Positions 1 through 11,950 of a DNA stretch of 64,000 nucleotides are shown here, one piece after another. Position 1 is the first letter of the stretch. Each line of letters opens with the position of its first letter. Under the pieces are notes generated by a model. The model was not told the origin of the DNA. It saw only the letters and a program-made list of their open reading frames with translations, and ran no database searches. Source of the stretch: Charina bottae (Eukaryota; Chordata; Lepidosauria; Squamata; Charinaidae); contig JALMGJ010000020.1 of the NCBI GenBank assembly GCA_023362775.1, forward strand, positions 7,071,501-7,135,500, written 5' to 3'. Made by a program: the position numbers and the translations under genes.

Positions 1-383
1 CTTTTTTTTTTTTAACCTGTAGTTTAGTCTTCCCTTTCTCCAACTATATGTAGAATAGAATTTATCCAAAAACTCATGTTGTCCTGGAATATGTAATCTC
101 CTAACATGGTTTTTTAAAGCTTTTCTAAATCAGAACTACAATACCAGAATATATGAACTTAGGACTTATCAATAATTTCATAGCCTCCAGCCTCAGTAAT
201 TACCATACTTTGCAATAAAAGTGTTGACGTGTGTATGTGTGTGAGAGAGAGTGAAATTGAGTCTCTTAGTTTACTAAGAAATCTGCAGGAATATTAACTG
301 GAATCAGAACTTTCCATAGGCTTCACTTAGTTATCTGAATTATTAACTCTGACTGAAAAGCAAATTAAGAAGCAAACAATTCA

Positions 384-890
384 GAGCCAATGTGGTCTAG
401 TGGTTAAGGTGCTGGCCTAGAAACCAGGAGATGTTGAGTTCTAGGCCTCCTTAGCCATGAAAGCCGGCTGGGTGACTTTGGGCCAGTCACTCTCCCTCAG
501 CCCTAGGAAGGAGCCAATGGCAAAGCAGGAGACTGAGAGTTCTAGTCCCGCCTTAGGCATAAAAGCCGGCTGGGTGACCTTGGGCCAGTCACTCTCCCTC
601 AGCCCTAGGAAGGAGCCAATGGCAAAGCAGGAGACTGAGAGTTCTAGTTCCACCTTAGGCATGAAAGCCAGCTGGGTGACCTTGGGCCAGTCACTCTCCC
701 TCAGCCCTAGGAAGGAGCCAATGGCAAACCAGGAGACTGAGAGTTCTAGTCCCGCCTTAGGCATGAAAGCCGGCTGGGTGACCTTGGGCCAGTCACTCTC
801 TCTCAGCCCAACTCACCTCACAGGGTGGCTGTTGTGGGGAAAATAGGAGGAGGAAGGAGTATTAGGTATGTTCGCCGCCTTGAGTTATAC
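384..890 (+). mobile_element. tRNA-derived SINE with internal 102-bp unit in four copies
   Basis: The left end has a tRNA-like head (agtggttaaggtgctggc) followed by the body seen in other SINEs of this window (gctgggtgaccttgggccagtcactctc). The segment beginning at the gccggc/gccagc motif recurs at 463, 565, 667 and 769, an exact 102-bp period. The last copy runs into a MIR-like tail (cacctcacagggtggctgttgtggggaaaataggagg) ending near 890. Because 102 is a multiple of three, all four copies share one open frame (457-846) and its antisense; I regard both as repeat artefacts and not genes. Confidence 0.75.
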
Positions 891-891
891 A

Positions 892-953
892 CTAGGTAGG
901 TAGGTAGGTAGGTAGAGACTGCCCCAATAATTGATTAGATAGATGATAGATAG

Positions 954-1003
<50 letters not shown>

Positions 1004-1044
1004 TAAAAAATGGTGGGATGATGATGATGACGATGATGATGATA
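892..1044. repeat. Compound microsatellite (TAGG)n / (GATA)n / (GAT)n
   Basis: A short TAGG array (about 892-914), a longer GATA array (about 935-1004) and a GAT array (about 1017-1044) follow the SINE tail directly. GATA arrays are common in squamate genomes. Confidence 0.9.
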
Positions 1045-1626
1045 ATTAAGAACAAGAATAGAGAGACAATAAAAAATCCCACCAAGCTGCTACTAGCCCT
1101 GGACAATTATTAACAATTAACACACATACAACCTGAAACACACACTGATGGTCACATTTTATTTGCTAAACTTGGGGAGATGGTTACTAAATCCCACTTG
1201 CAGGGAGATAAATGACAAGAAAAAGGGCTCTTATTAAAAATATAAACAAATTCCATTTTCCTTGAAAACTGTTTTAGTCTGAAAATATGACAAATCAATA
1301 AGCAAGGTATGGTTTAAAGATTACAAAAAGAAAATGCACTGAATGCACTGAAACCCTTTACTAGGTTAATTTTAACCAAAAAAACACAAACCGTATGTAA
1401 TCAGATATAGAGCAATATCCCAGATCAAAAGTAGGTTTGGACTTCTTTGAAACTGCCCCAGTTATACCTGGCATTGCATTAATTCATTTCAATTACCATT
1501 TAATATTAGGAAATTATGTATTCTGAGAAACTGAAAATATGGAAAGCAAAGCAGTGGAAAATTTCTGCAGAAAAAGTGTCCTCAAGAGTAAATGCAGTTC
1601 CTACCTCTTTATAGACGCAGAAGCCA
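1045..1626. other. AT-rich stretch, nothing recognised
   Basis: I see no gene, hairpin or known repeat here. Confidence 0.5.
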
Positions 1627-1629
1627 ATG

Positions 1630-2720
1630 CAGGAGATAGCAACATCAGTAGCTAGCGTTCACTCTTGGCCTATTCCAGGGAACTTACAGAGGTTAGCTTT
1701 CACTTCTGTAATGCTGCCCATCACACCATTCTATGGATTCTTTCTTCCGCCACTCCCTCCCTCTTTGATAACCCAGATATTAAACGGGACAAGGAGGTTA
1801 TTGCCGAATTGGAAATAGTCCCAAACAACTTCATTAGGGAGATTTTGGGCCTCCCCCAGGGCACCCCCGCTGCCTATTTAAGGATGGAGATAGGGTGACT
1901 TTCCATTGTCGTTGGAATATATCTTGCACTGTTGGGGCACTATAAAAAACTAGAACACCTTCATGAATGCCATCTTGCCAAACTCTGTTTTCTCCATTAC
2001 ACAGTTGGGAATGAACTGACCAACTTTTGTCACCCATCCTACAAATGTATTCCCTACCATCTTTGGGAGAACTCAGAACTTGGAACAGAGAAAACAACAG
2101 AGATGGGCTTTTTGAAAAGGATGCCAATAAAGATGCCACTGCAGTACAATCATCCAAATTTTCATCTTGGTACCATTATTATAAAAATCATAGAAGCCTC
2201 TCCCAGTACCTGGTTAATATTACCAGTGCTTCACTGAGAAGGGCTTTAACATCCCTTCGCCTGCAAACCATGCCCTCTGGATGTCTCGAAGGGAGATTTT
2301 GTGAGCTCCCTGTCGAACAACGTCTCATCCATTATGTCCTCCACTGCCCCATTTACAATGAGATCAGGGCCAAATTATTATTGGCAGATGAACTCAAGGG
2401 CTCTGACTTTGAAATATTGAATTATTTTCTTGCAGATGTGCTTCCAGCTGTCAGCAACCAAGTTGCTACCTTTGCTCTGCTGTCATTTAACCTTAGAAAT
2501 ACTTAGGTTCTTAGTTGTAGCTTTGGCTTTATTTTGCTGTAACCTTTTTACATCTAATCCTCTTTTATTACTTTATTATGCAATCTTACTATTTTACTGT
2601 TATTTTATGGTATTTTATGGCACACTATGTGTTATGACCTGTGGTTACAATAACTTACCTACCCACTCCCTCCCTCTTCTCGTCAATAAACCCCTACCCA
2701 ACCTGCAGAAAGGTCTCAGA
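1630..2720 (+). mobile_element. Degenerate non-LTR retrotransposon, ORF2 C-terminus and 3' end
   Basis: Two frames (about 1665-1898 and 2027-2506) give pieces such as REILGLPQGTPAAYLRMEIG and, after a frameshift, RALTSLRLQTMPSG followed by IHYVLHCPIYNEIR. This spacing, with a conserved LRxE-G segment, then a TxLR segment, then a histidine/cysteine knuckle, is typical of the region C-terminal to reverse transcriptase in many LINEs. An AT-rich 3' region follows, with the words ttatgacctgtggttacaataa near 2632. Frameshifts and stops show it is dead. I cannot assign the clade from sequence alone. Confidence 0.55.
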
Positions 2721-4173
2721 AAATGATGATTGTGCAGCTTGCCAGATGCTAACTTGCAGATTACAAAAATAAACAGTAGGGCACTGAATTTGTGCAGGCT
2801 CTTAACTGGCTTAGCTTGAAATCACCATGATACTTGCACAATTTGCTTCTCTATTTTCATGACCCAAGGGATATAGTCAAGTAAAAAATCTTTTCCTAAA
2901 GGTTCAAAAGAAAGATTGTTCCCTTGCTTAGATCTCAATGAAACTGTGAATCACCTTCACGCCACACTATATCTATATCCCAATGAACAGGAAGAGGGAA
3001 ACTAACTGACATCCTACCATGGTGTTCAGTTAGAACCAATCAATACGGTACTTTCACCATCAGGAACAGCCACTTCCTTGTCAAGTTGTTGGTCTCTCCA
3101 CTGCACTCTGAGATGGAATTCATCCCAGTTCACATCAAGGTAGCCTCGAGAGAGTCCTGCTTTACAGAATGCCCAGTGTGTCCACCAAGACGTTAAAGCC
3201 CTGTGATAAAAGTAATGAACGGGCTAGCTCTAAAAATACCGCCAAACTGGAATGGGGAGAAAGGCAGGGGCTATAAAGGAAGCAACACACAACCCCATCC
3301 CTCCCGCCTCCTTAGTAGATTCACCTCCCACTTTGATCACCCAGAAGCAGAGAGAGATAATACATAACTGCATTTGATAGGCAGCATTAAACTTTAACAA
3401 AGAAAAATATTATTCACCATGAAATTCTACTGGCATTTTAAAGAGTATTATCTTGAGTTCCTTTCCATCACTTTCCCAACAAAGGGAAATGAACTGAGTC
3501 ACACTTCAGAAATCATAACCTAAGGGAATTAAGCTCAACTCGCAAATGTGCTTTCTAAAAACCTATTTAAAATAATGAATGATTGCTATTTAAAAATTGA
3601 GGGGGGGGGGAAGCAAAAGATTAAACTAGCCAGGCCAGTTCTAGTATTTTCTCAACTGATAGTTTCACTTTAGTTTTTCCATCAGAGATACATTTGGCTG
3701 GCAGGCCAAGTTTGAATCTGAACAATAAGTGCAAAGTTAAATGAACTGCTCAGCCATTGCCTTCGGCATGTTCACTCCCCCTCCCCCCACCTCCAGAAGT
3801 TATGGAACTGGGCCACTGGGAAGAGAAATCAAAAGCTGGATGACCTGCAGCAATTCACACTTATTTTCTCTTAAATTAATCTCTAGTCAACATAAAAAGG
3901 CAGCTGCTGGGAACAACAGATTGGTGCACAAAATGCATATAACATCCATCAGTTGTCAACAGTTTACTATTTCAAAAGCAGGGCCATCTGCTCCAATGCT
4001 CACATTAATTTTAAAACTGCGAGAGTAAGAAATACAGATTAATAAGAACAAATGAAAATGCACGTCCTGCTCTCAACTGAATTCCACTGCTTTATGTTCA
4101 ATATGGCAGAATGTATTTTCTCCCCCAAAGTATATGGATTGGCTCCTAGTCATCCGGGCTTTTGATTTTCACA
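2721..4173. other. Unique sequence without recognised gene
   Basis: Only low-complexity features stand out: a G10 tract at about 3601-3610 and a CT-rich stretch near 3775-3795. Confidence 0.5.
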
Positions 4174-4312
4174 ATCAGCCTTCCCCAGACCAGTGCCCTC
4201 TAGGTATGTTGGAGTCGAGCGCCCATCTCTTTTATCCCACATGCATAATGCCAGCTGGGGATGGAGAGACCATAGTTAAGCACATCTGGAGAGTACCAGA
4301 TAGGGGGCTGAC
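4174..4312. mobile_element. Degraded palindromic MITE
   Basis: The left part (ccttccccagaccagtgccctct, then gttggagtc) is roughly the reverse complement of the right part (cacatctggagagtaccagatagggggctga). This matches the layout of the common amniote MITE family with ends of the type CCTTCCCCAACCTGGTGCCCTCCAG. It is heavily mutated, and no clear target duplication remains. Confidence 0.5.
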
Positions 4313-4854
4313 AGTTGTATGACTACTGTCATGCCACAGGGTCACCCCTAGAGACTTCTGTGTGTCTTCTTCTTTCCAATGCATTCCACATCCTTTGCTC
4401 TGCCTTTGCTCATTCATGCTGGTTATCCAAATTTCCCATAACTGCTTCCCAGCCACCTTCCCTCCTTCGCCTTACTACTGGCATACTACTGGCATACTAG
4501 TGGCAGGTTCTCTTCTAGTTGCTCACTGCCAGTTTCCCTTTGCCTGCCAGCCTTTCCATGTGCTGTGGTCCAACTGCTTTTACTCTCCAACGCCCAGTGA
4601 AAATGTAAACGTTCCTAAATGTATCACCCTATCTACCTGCCTTTCTAGGTTAACATCTTTTGGCAGGACTCCTATATTCTCCTTCTGGCATATCATGTTA
4701 GGAATTGTGTGCTATGACAATTGAGTCTGAATGGGGATGTGCACTTCTCAAAACGTTTAGTGCAACTCCCAGAACATCCAAATCTTGCCACCAAACTGTA
4801 ACTTTTAATATAACAAAGAGCAACATGATTAGATCCATACATAATACTTAGATT

Positions 4855-5214
4855 TTAAAAAAAGGTAAAGGTTCCCCCCACACATTTGTGCAGTTGTGTC
4901 CAACTCTAGGGGCCGGTGCTCATCTCCGTTTGTTAGCCAAAGAGCCAGCGTTGTCCGAAGACGCTTCCACGGTCATGTGGCCGCATGATGCGCACGGAAT
5001 GCTGTTACCTACCCACCGAAGTGGTACCTATTCATCTACTTGCATTTGCATGCTTTCGAATTGCTAGGTTGGCAAGAGCTGGGGCGAGTGCGGGAGCTCA
5101 CTCCATCACGCGGGGCTAGGGATTCGAACCTCCGAACTTGCGATCTTCCGATCGACAAGCCTGGCGTCTTACCTGCTGAGCCACCACGCCTCTTTGCTGA
5201 GCCACCACGCCCCT
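4855..5214 (-). mobile_element. BovB-tailed tRNA SINE, family A (Sauria-SINE-like)
   Basis: Read on the minus strand the element has a Pol III type tRNA head (ggtggctcag, gttcgaatcc), then agcatgcaaatgcaagtag, then a 3' end gagttggacac...ggaacctttacc that resembles the BovB LINE 3' end. A perfect 13-bp target duplication, taatacttagatt, lies at 4842-4854 and 5215-5227. The head-proximal end carries a short duplication (tgctgagccaccacgcc twice, about 5176-5213). Confidence 0.9.
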
Positions 5215-5633
5215 TAATACTTAGATTAACTAACTTGAATTGCATTAATTTAATTATTCTTTTTAAAATCACCTTTATTTTTGTCCTAGCACCACACACT
5301 ATTTTCCCCTGGATATGCCCACTTTGCCCAAAACAGAGTGTCTAATCACAAACAATTCAGTTTGGTATTATCAAATAATCTGCTTATTAATATTCTCTTT
5401 CAAAGTTTATTATCAGAAATTAGGTAGAAGTTAGGTTGGCATCTACCCTGGCGACCAAGAGGCTTTGAGTTAGAAAGATGAAGCAGTCACTCCATGTGCA
5501 GACCTGCTGAAACTTCTCAAAGTATCACATGCAACTCAGTTGGTACATTTGTATAACTCTGTGTTTTGACATCAACAGAGTACACTACAGTATTCTTATC
5601 AGGAATTTCAACATCATGATACAGGAGGTTTAA

Positions 5634-5966
5634 AGGTAAAGATTCCCCCCGCACATTTGTGCAGTCATGTCTGACTCTAGGGGGCAGTGCTCATCTCCAT
5701 TTGTTAGCCGAAGAGCCATCATTGTCCAAAGATGCTTCCACGGTCATGTGGCCGGCATGACGCGCACGGAACGCTGTTACCTTCCCACCGAAGTGGTACC
5801 TATTAATCTACTAGCATTTGCATGCTTTCGAATTGCTAGGTTGGCAAGAGCTGGGGCTAGTCCGGGAGCTCACTCCGTCACGCGGGACTAGGGATTCGAA
5901 CCTCCGAACTTGCGATCTTCCAATCGACAAGCCTGGCGTCTTACCCACTGAGCCACCGCGCCCCTT
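5634..5966 (-). mobile_element. BovB-tailed tRNA SINE, family A
   Basis: Same architecture as the copy at 4855: tail (ggtaaagattcccccc on plus) at the left and the tRNA head with B-box (gattcgaacc on plus) at the right. I could not find a clean target duplication. It lies about 420 bp from the first copy in the same orientation. Confidence 0.9.
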
Positions 5967-7587
5967 TCTCCCCTTTTTACCAATGGGTGATTGTCCAAGC
6001 AGTAAAAAGGGGCAAGTACTTTCTCTGACACAGTGATCTACTCACCTAAACATCTACAGTGATTGCCCGATACCTTAGGCCTGACTCTAAAGCGGAGTTA
6101 ACAACTGCAGCTTTGGGTTCCCTCCCATGTCCAATATATTGAACATGTAGAGGCAACAAGTGAGTAAGAACTTCAATAACACACTGCTACACCTTTCATT
6201 TTTCATAGATATGTCTTTCAGTATTAGTGTACATTTTAATTTCCAATGACATTTTCTAAAAATCTGCATTATGAGAACTGCATTTCTGAATCCTTCTCTA
6301 GCATCTCAGGATTATAATGCAATACCTTATTTATTTTAAAATTTGCATCCAAACTTTCTCTATAGTATCAATTCACTTGAGGTGCCTAGCAGTGATATAT
6401 AACACAAGAAAAGAATAAAACCATATGAACTGTCTCAGGAGCAGACAAAAAAAGAATCCTAAAAAACAAGAATGGCATTAACATTCCCACTTCCTGCTAA
6501 AAGATCCAACCAAGAGAATTGTCACAAGTTTGAAATAAAGGGGGGGGGGGAGAGAGAGAGAGAGAATTAGTAAAATATTAAATGAATAAAAATAAATGAA
6601 ACTGAGCAACTAGAATGGCTGTAACACCAGCTAGATAAAAAGCATTGTAATTAACATTTTTCAGGTAGTGATCTAGGAAGCACATATTTATTATGTACAT
6701 GACTCAGTCTTGTTTGCATTAGGGCAACAGTTTTCTGTATCTTCCATTTTTTCCCTTTAAAATTTAAATCAACTAAATGAAGTAAATTCTGTTGAAGCTT
6801 AAAATATTTACACATATTCCAATGAAAAGTGTTTCCAAAAAAACTTTTGAATTCAACTAACATCCAAAAGACATTACATCAGAAATCCAATATGTATTTC
6901 CTTCGGTGTAAGTTTCATTCAACTGAACGAAGCTTACTTCTCAATAGACACATATATTATTTCTGTCCAAAATGCATTTTTTACTGCAAAACAATCTGAA
7001 AAAATACATACAGACTACAATTAAAATGGCTCACCTTTTTAGTTCTGTTAAAAGTCAATTAAACATGTTATATCTTTCAAGCTAGAGCAGTAAAATGGGT
7101 GTTCAATGCAACATTTTCTGAAAAATAATGTAACTGATTCTTAATCCACAATGAATAGCCAATATCTCTTAACCCTAAGGTTCTACAGAGTTTAACTAAT
7201 TCCAATTTGTTAAAAATGTATTGCCAACTGCCCAACATGCTCACAGAAAATGTTCTCTCTTTTTTTATATACTATTTATTGTATCCCACCATCTTCCTTG
7301 TTAGATCACTCCAATCCTAGATGAACCTCAAAGATCCAACAGGTGCAAGACTCAAAGGAAGCTGGAAAATGCCAACAGCCTTCTGATATCACAATTCAGG
7401 AGGTTGTCTTTCTTAAGGAGGCTGCAATATTCCAAACAAATGTACCATTCCAGACTCAATAGGATCATCTCCAGAACCCCAAGGGCCAAGGCATCAGTTT
7501 CTGTATCGTGGTCCAATATTGGACCAGGTAGGACATTAAATATTCCAAAATTCTACTTGCAAGGAGAAATCATGCTCTGGATCAGGA
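5967..7587. other. AT-rich unique stretch
   Basis: No gene recognised. A G10 run followed by (GA)n lies at about 6541-6565. Confidence 0.5.
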
Positions 7588-7870
7588 CATATAATGGTAC
7601 AGTATATGGGGAAGACCTTGGGAGACTGGGCAAAGAGACGCTGCCAAGGGAATGGTCACATAAGAGACAACATAGCCCGCAACTGGATAGTTGGGCAGAG
7701 CAAGAGGCTCAGAAGAGACACTCCCTAGTTTCTCAGGCTGTAAAGGAGACGGGGGGAGGGAGGAGAATTGTATTTTCAGACTTGCAAGATTCTGTTAATG
7801 TAGCTTTACAATAAAGTAGAATTACTCATCTGGTTGTGTTTCCTGTCTGGTCTATCTCATAAGGCTGACA
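7588..7870 (+). mobile_element. LTR fragment, family 1, plus copy
   Basis: The segment contains cagacttgcaagattctgtta, then a polyadenylation signal (acaataaag, about 7807) and ends with ggtctatctcataaggctgaca. The same words occur at about 49545-49644 (plus) and 11590-11710 (minus), so this is a dispersed LTR family. Open frame 7404-7814 overlaps it but has no recognisable protein similarity. Confidence 0.6.
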
Positions 7871-7996
7871 TCAGTCTTGCAAGTCTATTATCCCCGCCCA
7901 GTATCCAGTTGCGGGCTATGCTGTCTCTCATCTGACTGTTCCCTCGGCAGCATCTCTTTGCCCAGTCTCCCAAGGTCTTTCCCACATACCATTACA
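7871..7996 (-). mobile_element. LTR fragment, family 1, inverted copy
   Basis: This is an inverted, shortened copy of the LTR at 7588-7870. The stretch 7897-7996 is the reverse complement of roughly 7590-7697 with scattered substitutions. It lacks the part with the polyadenylation signal. Read on minus it starts TGTAATGG, a plausible LTR 5' terminus. Confidence 0.6.
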
Positions 7997-8063
7997 GGAC
8001 GGCTTGTCATTAAGTTCTACAGGCAACAATCTTGCCTGTAGGGATCTAGTCCCTGCTACAGCA

Positions 8064-8067
8064 GATA

Positions 8068-8107
<40 letters not shown>
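8064..8107. repeat. (GATT)n microsatellite
   Basis: About ten tandem copies of gatt. Confidence 0.95.
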
Positions 8108-8750
8108 TGGACAACCCCCCTACTAAGCTGAACTTCTTTGCTTTGGCTGAAGAACTTTGAGTGAAAGCTGAAGACTTAAGCCACAGGACAGGTTGAACTC
8201 TGGCAAAAAAGCCTTTCTGAAGAACAAAAAAACCCCACCATTACTTATGATATTTTTTTCTTACAGAAGGCAGCATATAAGAATATTTTTCTATAGGCAC
8301 ATTTCTGCATTGTTTATAATTGCCAGATTCGGTGAAGGTGATTCCTTCTGAAGAAATTAGGTGGCAGTTGCCACTTAATGTTATACTGGCACTGAATCCA
8401 GTTCATTATTGGTAACTTGATTATCATACAAATATAATATAGAACGGGATATTTTAAACAATGTATTAAGAGGATGGGAGCCTGACAATCTTCTTCCTAG
8501 CTGCACCAAATGTTCCTAGTTCTAGAGAACAGAATAGGCTAACTTCAATTTTAAATGGTATGCCCTAAAAAAGAAACACCACCAAGCAGGATCTCTTCGT
8601 TCACAGATTCATTTGAAGTTTATAAAGCAAGAATAGCCTTCGACAATACAAAGAATAGTCAGTGTCTCTAAAACTAATCTTAACCAGCCTGTGTTAAATG
8701 ATACTGAATATGGACTGCTTGCCAAATGCATATTTTTTTTTTGCTGGATT

Positions 8751-8830
8751 AGAACTTCGTCGTCCAGCATTCTTCGCAAGAATTTCATGGTTCAGCAAGA
8801 ACTTCGTGGTTCAGCATTCTTTGCAAGAAT
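8751..8830. repeat. Short direct repeat, 33-bp units
   Basis: agaacttcgtcgtccagcat (8751 onward) is repeated with three substitutions over 33 bp at 8798-8830 (offset 47 bp). The origin is unknown. It lies in an otherwise unremarkable stretch (8108-9280). Confidence 0.7.
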
Positions 8831-9280
8831 CCACTAGATAGTCCAGTGGAAATTAGCTATATCAGTAGATAAAGGTTTGTCTTTTGCACGCTCATCAATT
8901 GAGTGTTGACACCAACCACCTGGATAATGACTTTTATCCAGTCAATTTCACTCATATAGGAAACTCTTCATTAAATGTTCTACAGTAATGCAGTTTTGGA
9001 AACAAGGAACAGTAATGTTTTGTTGATATCTTGCTTCACCGAAAGAAGTGTATATGCAAATATCTGAATTGCCTCACAAAAACCTTCAAAGAAATGGCAT
9101 GGATTACGGAATGTTTCCATGAGAACAGTCAGGAATGGGAAGTTCTGGCCTGTATTACCAAAACCAGGTGGAATGAGATTGGTGATGTCTCTGAAATTTG
9201 CCCCACCACATTTTGGGTCCTTCAGCACCTTGATACCATGGCTGAGGAGGGGGGTGGCACTGACTGTCAAAGACAATCTA

Positions 9281-9455
9281 TATATGTCAATTATTATTAT
9301 TATTCAATTATTCAATTATTATTATTATTATTCAATTATTCAATTGATGTATAATTGAATTGTATATATATGATTGTAAGCTGCCTAGAGTCCTCCACTA
9401 GGGAGGGGATAGGCAGGGTATAAATAGCACTATAAATAAAATAAATAAATAAATA
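9281..9455 (+). mobile_element. L2/CR1-type LINE 3' terminus with ATT-rich lead
   Basis: An (ATT)/(CAATT) low-complexity stretch (9284-9357) precedes the words tgtaagctgcctagagtcc and gggataggcagggtataaat, ending in (AAAT)n. This is the classical 3' end of L2/CR1-group LINEs in reptiles. Confidence 0.7.
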
Positions 9456-9823
9456 TGATCGCACTTCTCCCGAAATACCAGGGTGTGAGTGACTATGTGT
9501 GAAATTGGATTGTACAGACAAGTGAGGGATCCTGCCGGTGTACTAGTGCTCAGCAGGATCTCTCTCTGAACTTCTGGATCTAGTCTGCAAGCTGGTAGTT
9601 GAGTTCCCCCACCTTTTGGTGCTAGGAGAGTTCAACTTCCATGCCTTGGAAGCAAGATAAGCCTCAGAAGTTAATGGTGCCTATTACAATCATAGGCTTG
9701 TCTCAGGTAATCTCTGGCGCAATACGTGTAGGTGGTCATATCTTAGACCTCATTTTTGCCTCAAATATACTACAATATCTGGATATGGAGAGGATTTTCA
9801 TCACTTTTTTGAGATGGTTAGAT

Positions 9824-10822
9824 CAGGGGTCGGCAACCTTTTTGGCACCAGGGACCACTTCCGTGGGAAAAAATTTTCAAAGGACCAGTGGGCGGGGTTT
9901 GCAGGCAGCAGCCAATCGCGTGGGCCGGTGGGTGGGGTTTGCAGGCAGGAGCATTACATTTATTGTGCACTTTATTTCTAGGGGTCGCCACCCCCCGGCC
10001 CACATGATTGGCTCCCGCCTGCAAACCCCGCCCCCCTGGCAGGGGCTGCCGGTGAGGCTTTTCACCTCCCTGCCGCTCAGTGCGTTTTTTCGCAAAACCG
10101 AGGGCATTTTCGGGGTCCCCGGAGCCTGACCTTTCGAAGGGGCACCCCGGTGGGGCGTGGGGTGAACTTCCCCCCCCTTTTGCTCCCTGCTGTTTTTTCA
10201 GCCCCTACTGGGGTAGCTCTGGCACACCTCTGCCTCCCCATTGCACAGCTGATTGGCACGGAGATTTTCCACCCCGAGCCCCACCATCACTTTTTGTGGT
10301 GATCTGAGACTTTTTTGCCTCGCGACTGCAGCTTTTCTTGGCAGAGTGCCACTGTTGCAAGGCGAAAAAGCCTCGGATCATGGCAAAAAGTGATGGTGGG
10401 GGGGCGCCCCAGGGTGGAAAAGTTCCACACCTATCAGCTGTGCGACAGGGAAGTGGAGGCGTGCCCGAACTACCCCGGTAGGGGCCGAAAAAACCGTGGG
10501 AAGCAAAAGTGTGGGGGGGAAGTCCACCCCGCGTGCCCCCCTGGGTGCCCCTTCGAAAGGGCAGGCTCCAGGGACCCCGAAAATGCCCTCGGTTCCACAA
10601 AAAAATGCTGCACCGAGTGGCAGGGAGGCGAAAAGCGAGGGGAGGCTGATTGGCAGGGGTGCTCCTCCACCTGCCTCCGCCCTTCTTTGCCGCGCGCTGA
10701 TAGGTGGAGGTGTTTCCTCTTCCGGGCCCCCACCAATCAGCTACTCCGGCTCACCCTGCGGCCCACTTCCTAACAGCCCGCGGACCACCAGTGGCCTGCA
10801 GACCACAGGTTGCCGACCCCTG
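9824..10822. mobile_element. Non-autonomous hAT transposon, 999 bp
   Basis: The terminal inverted repeats are caggggtcggcaacc and ggttgccgacccctg (perfect over 15 bp). A perfect 8-bp target duplication, ggttagat, lies at 9816-9823 and 10823-10830, the hAT signature. The interior is GC-rich with GGGCGGGGTTTGCAGG...CCAATC modules in both orientations and contains no transposase. Open frames inside it (for example 10315-10773) are compositional. It interrupts an L2 LINE, so it is younger than that LINE. Confidence 0.92.
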
Positions 10823-11589
10823 GGTTAGATTATGCCTTGATCCTGGCAAGACTGACTGCTACCTGGGACTTCTGTGGGGTGCACAGACCCATTCAGACAG
10901 TCTACCCCAATGGATCCAAATTGTTTCCAGGGGGTGCTTGAGAATTCCCCAGCAACCTTCCCAGAGCTTTGGTGAGCCACTGGCAATGGGAAGTGAGCCA
11001 AGCATTGGGTGAGATTGTTCTCAAGCAACCAATTCTAGTTGGTGCCTTGGTTTACTAAGAACCTCTGGGAAATGAAGCAATAGAAACAGTGCCTAGAGTG
11101 CTGGTGGAGAAAAACAAAAAGTTACTCTGATCAAGCACAGGTAGGCACCCTCATTCGGGCCTATACTGTGGTGATAAGGGAGGCAAGCATCGTTATTTCT
11201 CCTCCCTTACATCGATGGGCTGTTGTCCAATAGCCTTGTTTAGGGCAGCTAATTCCCTGCTAGGGAAAGTCAATGCAAGATCTCCTGCCTCACTGTTGTG
11301 ACCAATGCGCACAGCATTTTGCTGATACCAGATTTATTCAGAATCTTGAGCTGACTCTTTGATTGTGATTGTGATTATTACCTGGGACTCTTTCTGGCCT
11401 GTGAACTCTGAGGAAGTGGATAGGATGTTCTCTAAGTTGTCCTCTGTGACTTTAGAATGGTTCCTTGTCCATCCTGGCTCCTTTATGGAGCCAGGGGAAG
11501 TGTGACTACTTGGATTCAAGAGACTGTCAATGCCTCTCTTGGGAGGCGGGTTGCCAGCAGCTCTTATAGAAGCAATGGTGTACCTACTT

Positions 11590-11950
11590 GTCAGCGCACT
11601 ACGTAGACCACACCAGGAAATTAACTCCCCAGGAAGGCTAGCACTACTTTTATTGAGATTGGCTACAATAACAGAACCTTGCAAGTCTGATGATGCTGCA
11701 CCTTCTTCCCTTTCTTATACACAGTGGATCAGAGCAGCATCTGCCCGAGCCACTTCTGAATATTATCTCATCCCTCCAGACTTAAAGAAATGTTTCAGTC
11801 CCTTTTGCCTAGGTAACAGGCCTTGCATATTTCTGTCACTGTCATCTTCCTTACTCTCCACACTCCTCCTGAAGCTATCCTGCCTGGGTCTAGGAATGTG
11901 GATAAGTATCTCCCATTCTCCAACCTTGCCTTTGGGGGAATGTTGTTGAG
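11590..11950 (-). mobile_element. LTR, family 1, inside the L2 LINE
   Basis: Read on minus it contains cagacttgcaaggttctgtta, then caataaaag (polyadenylation signal), then tttcctggtgtggtctacg and ends gcgctgaca at 11590. This parallels the LTRs at 7588 and about 49545. A TATA-like gtgtataagaaag lies upstream of it (about 11720). The left boundary at 11590 is clear because L2 coding homology stops there; the right boundary is approximate. Confidence 0.55.

Noticed and set aside
457..846. 129-residue open frame with a repeated motif
   Set aside because: It is the tandem 102-bp SINE unit read in frame; the antisense strand is open for the same reason.
9641..10129. 162-residue frame as one gene
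   Set aside because: A chance fusion of L2 endonuclease sequence with the inserted hAT element; the junction is at the target duplication (9816-9823).
10315..10773. 152-residue frame in GC-rich DNA
   Set aside because: Lies wholly inside the non-autonomous hAT element; no transposase motif.
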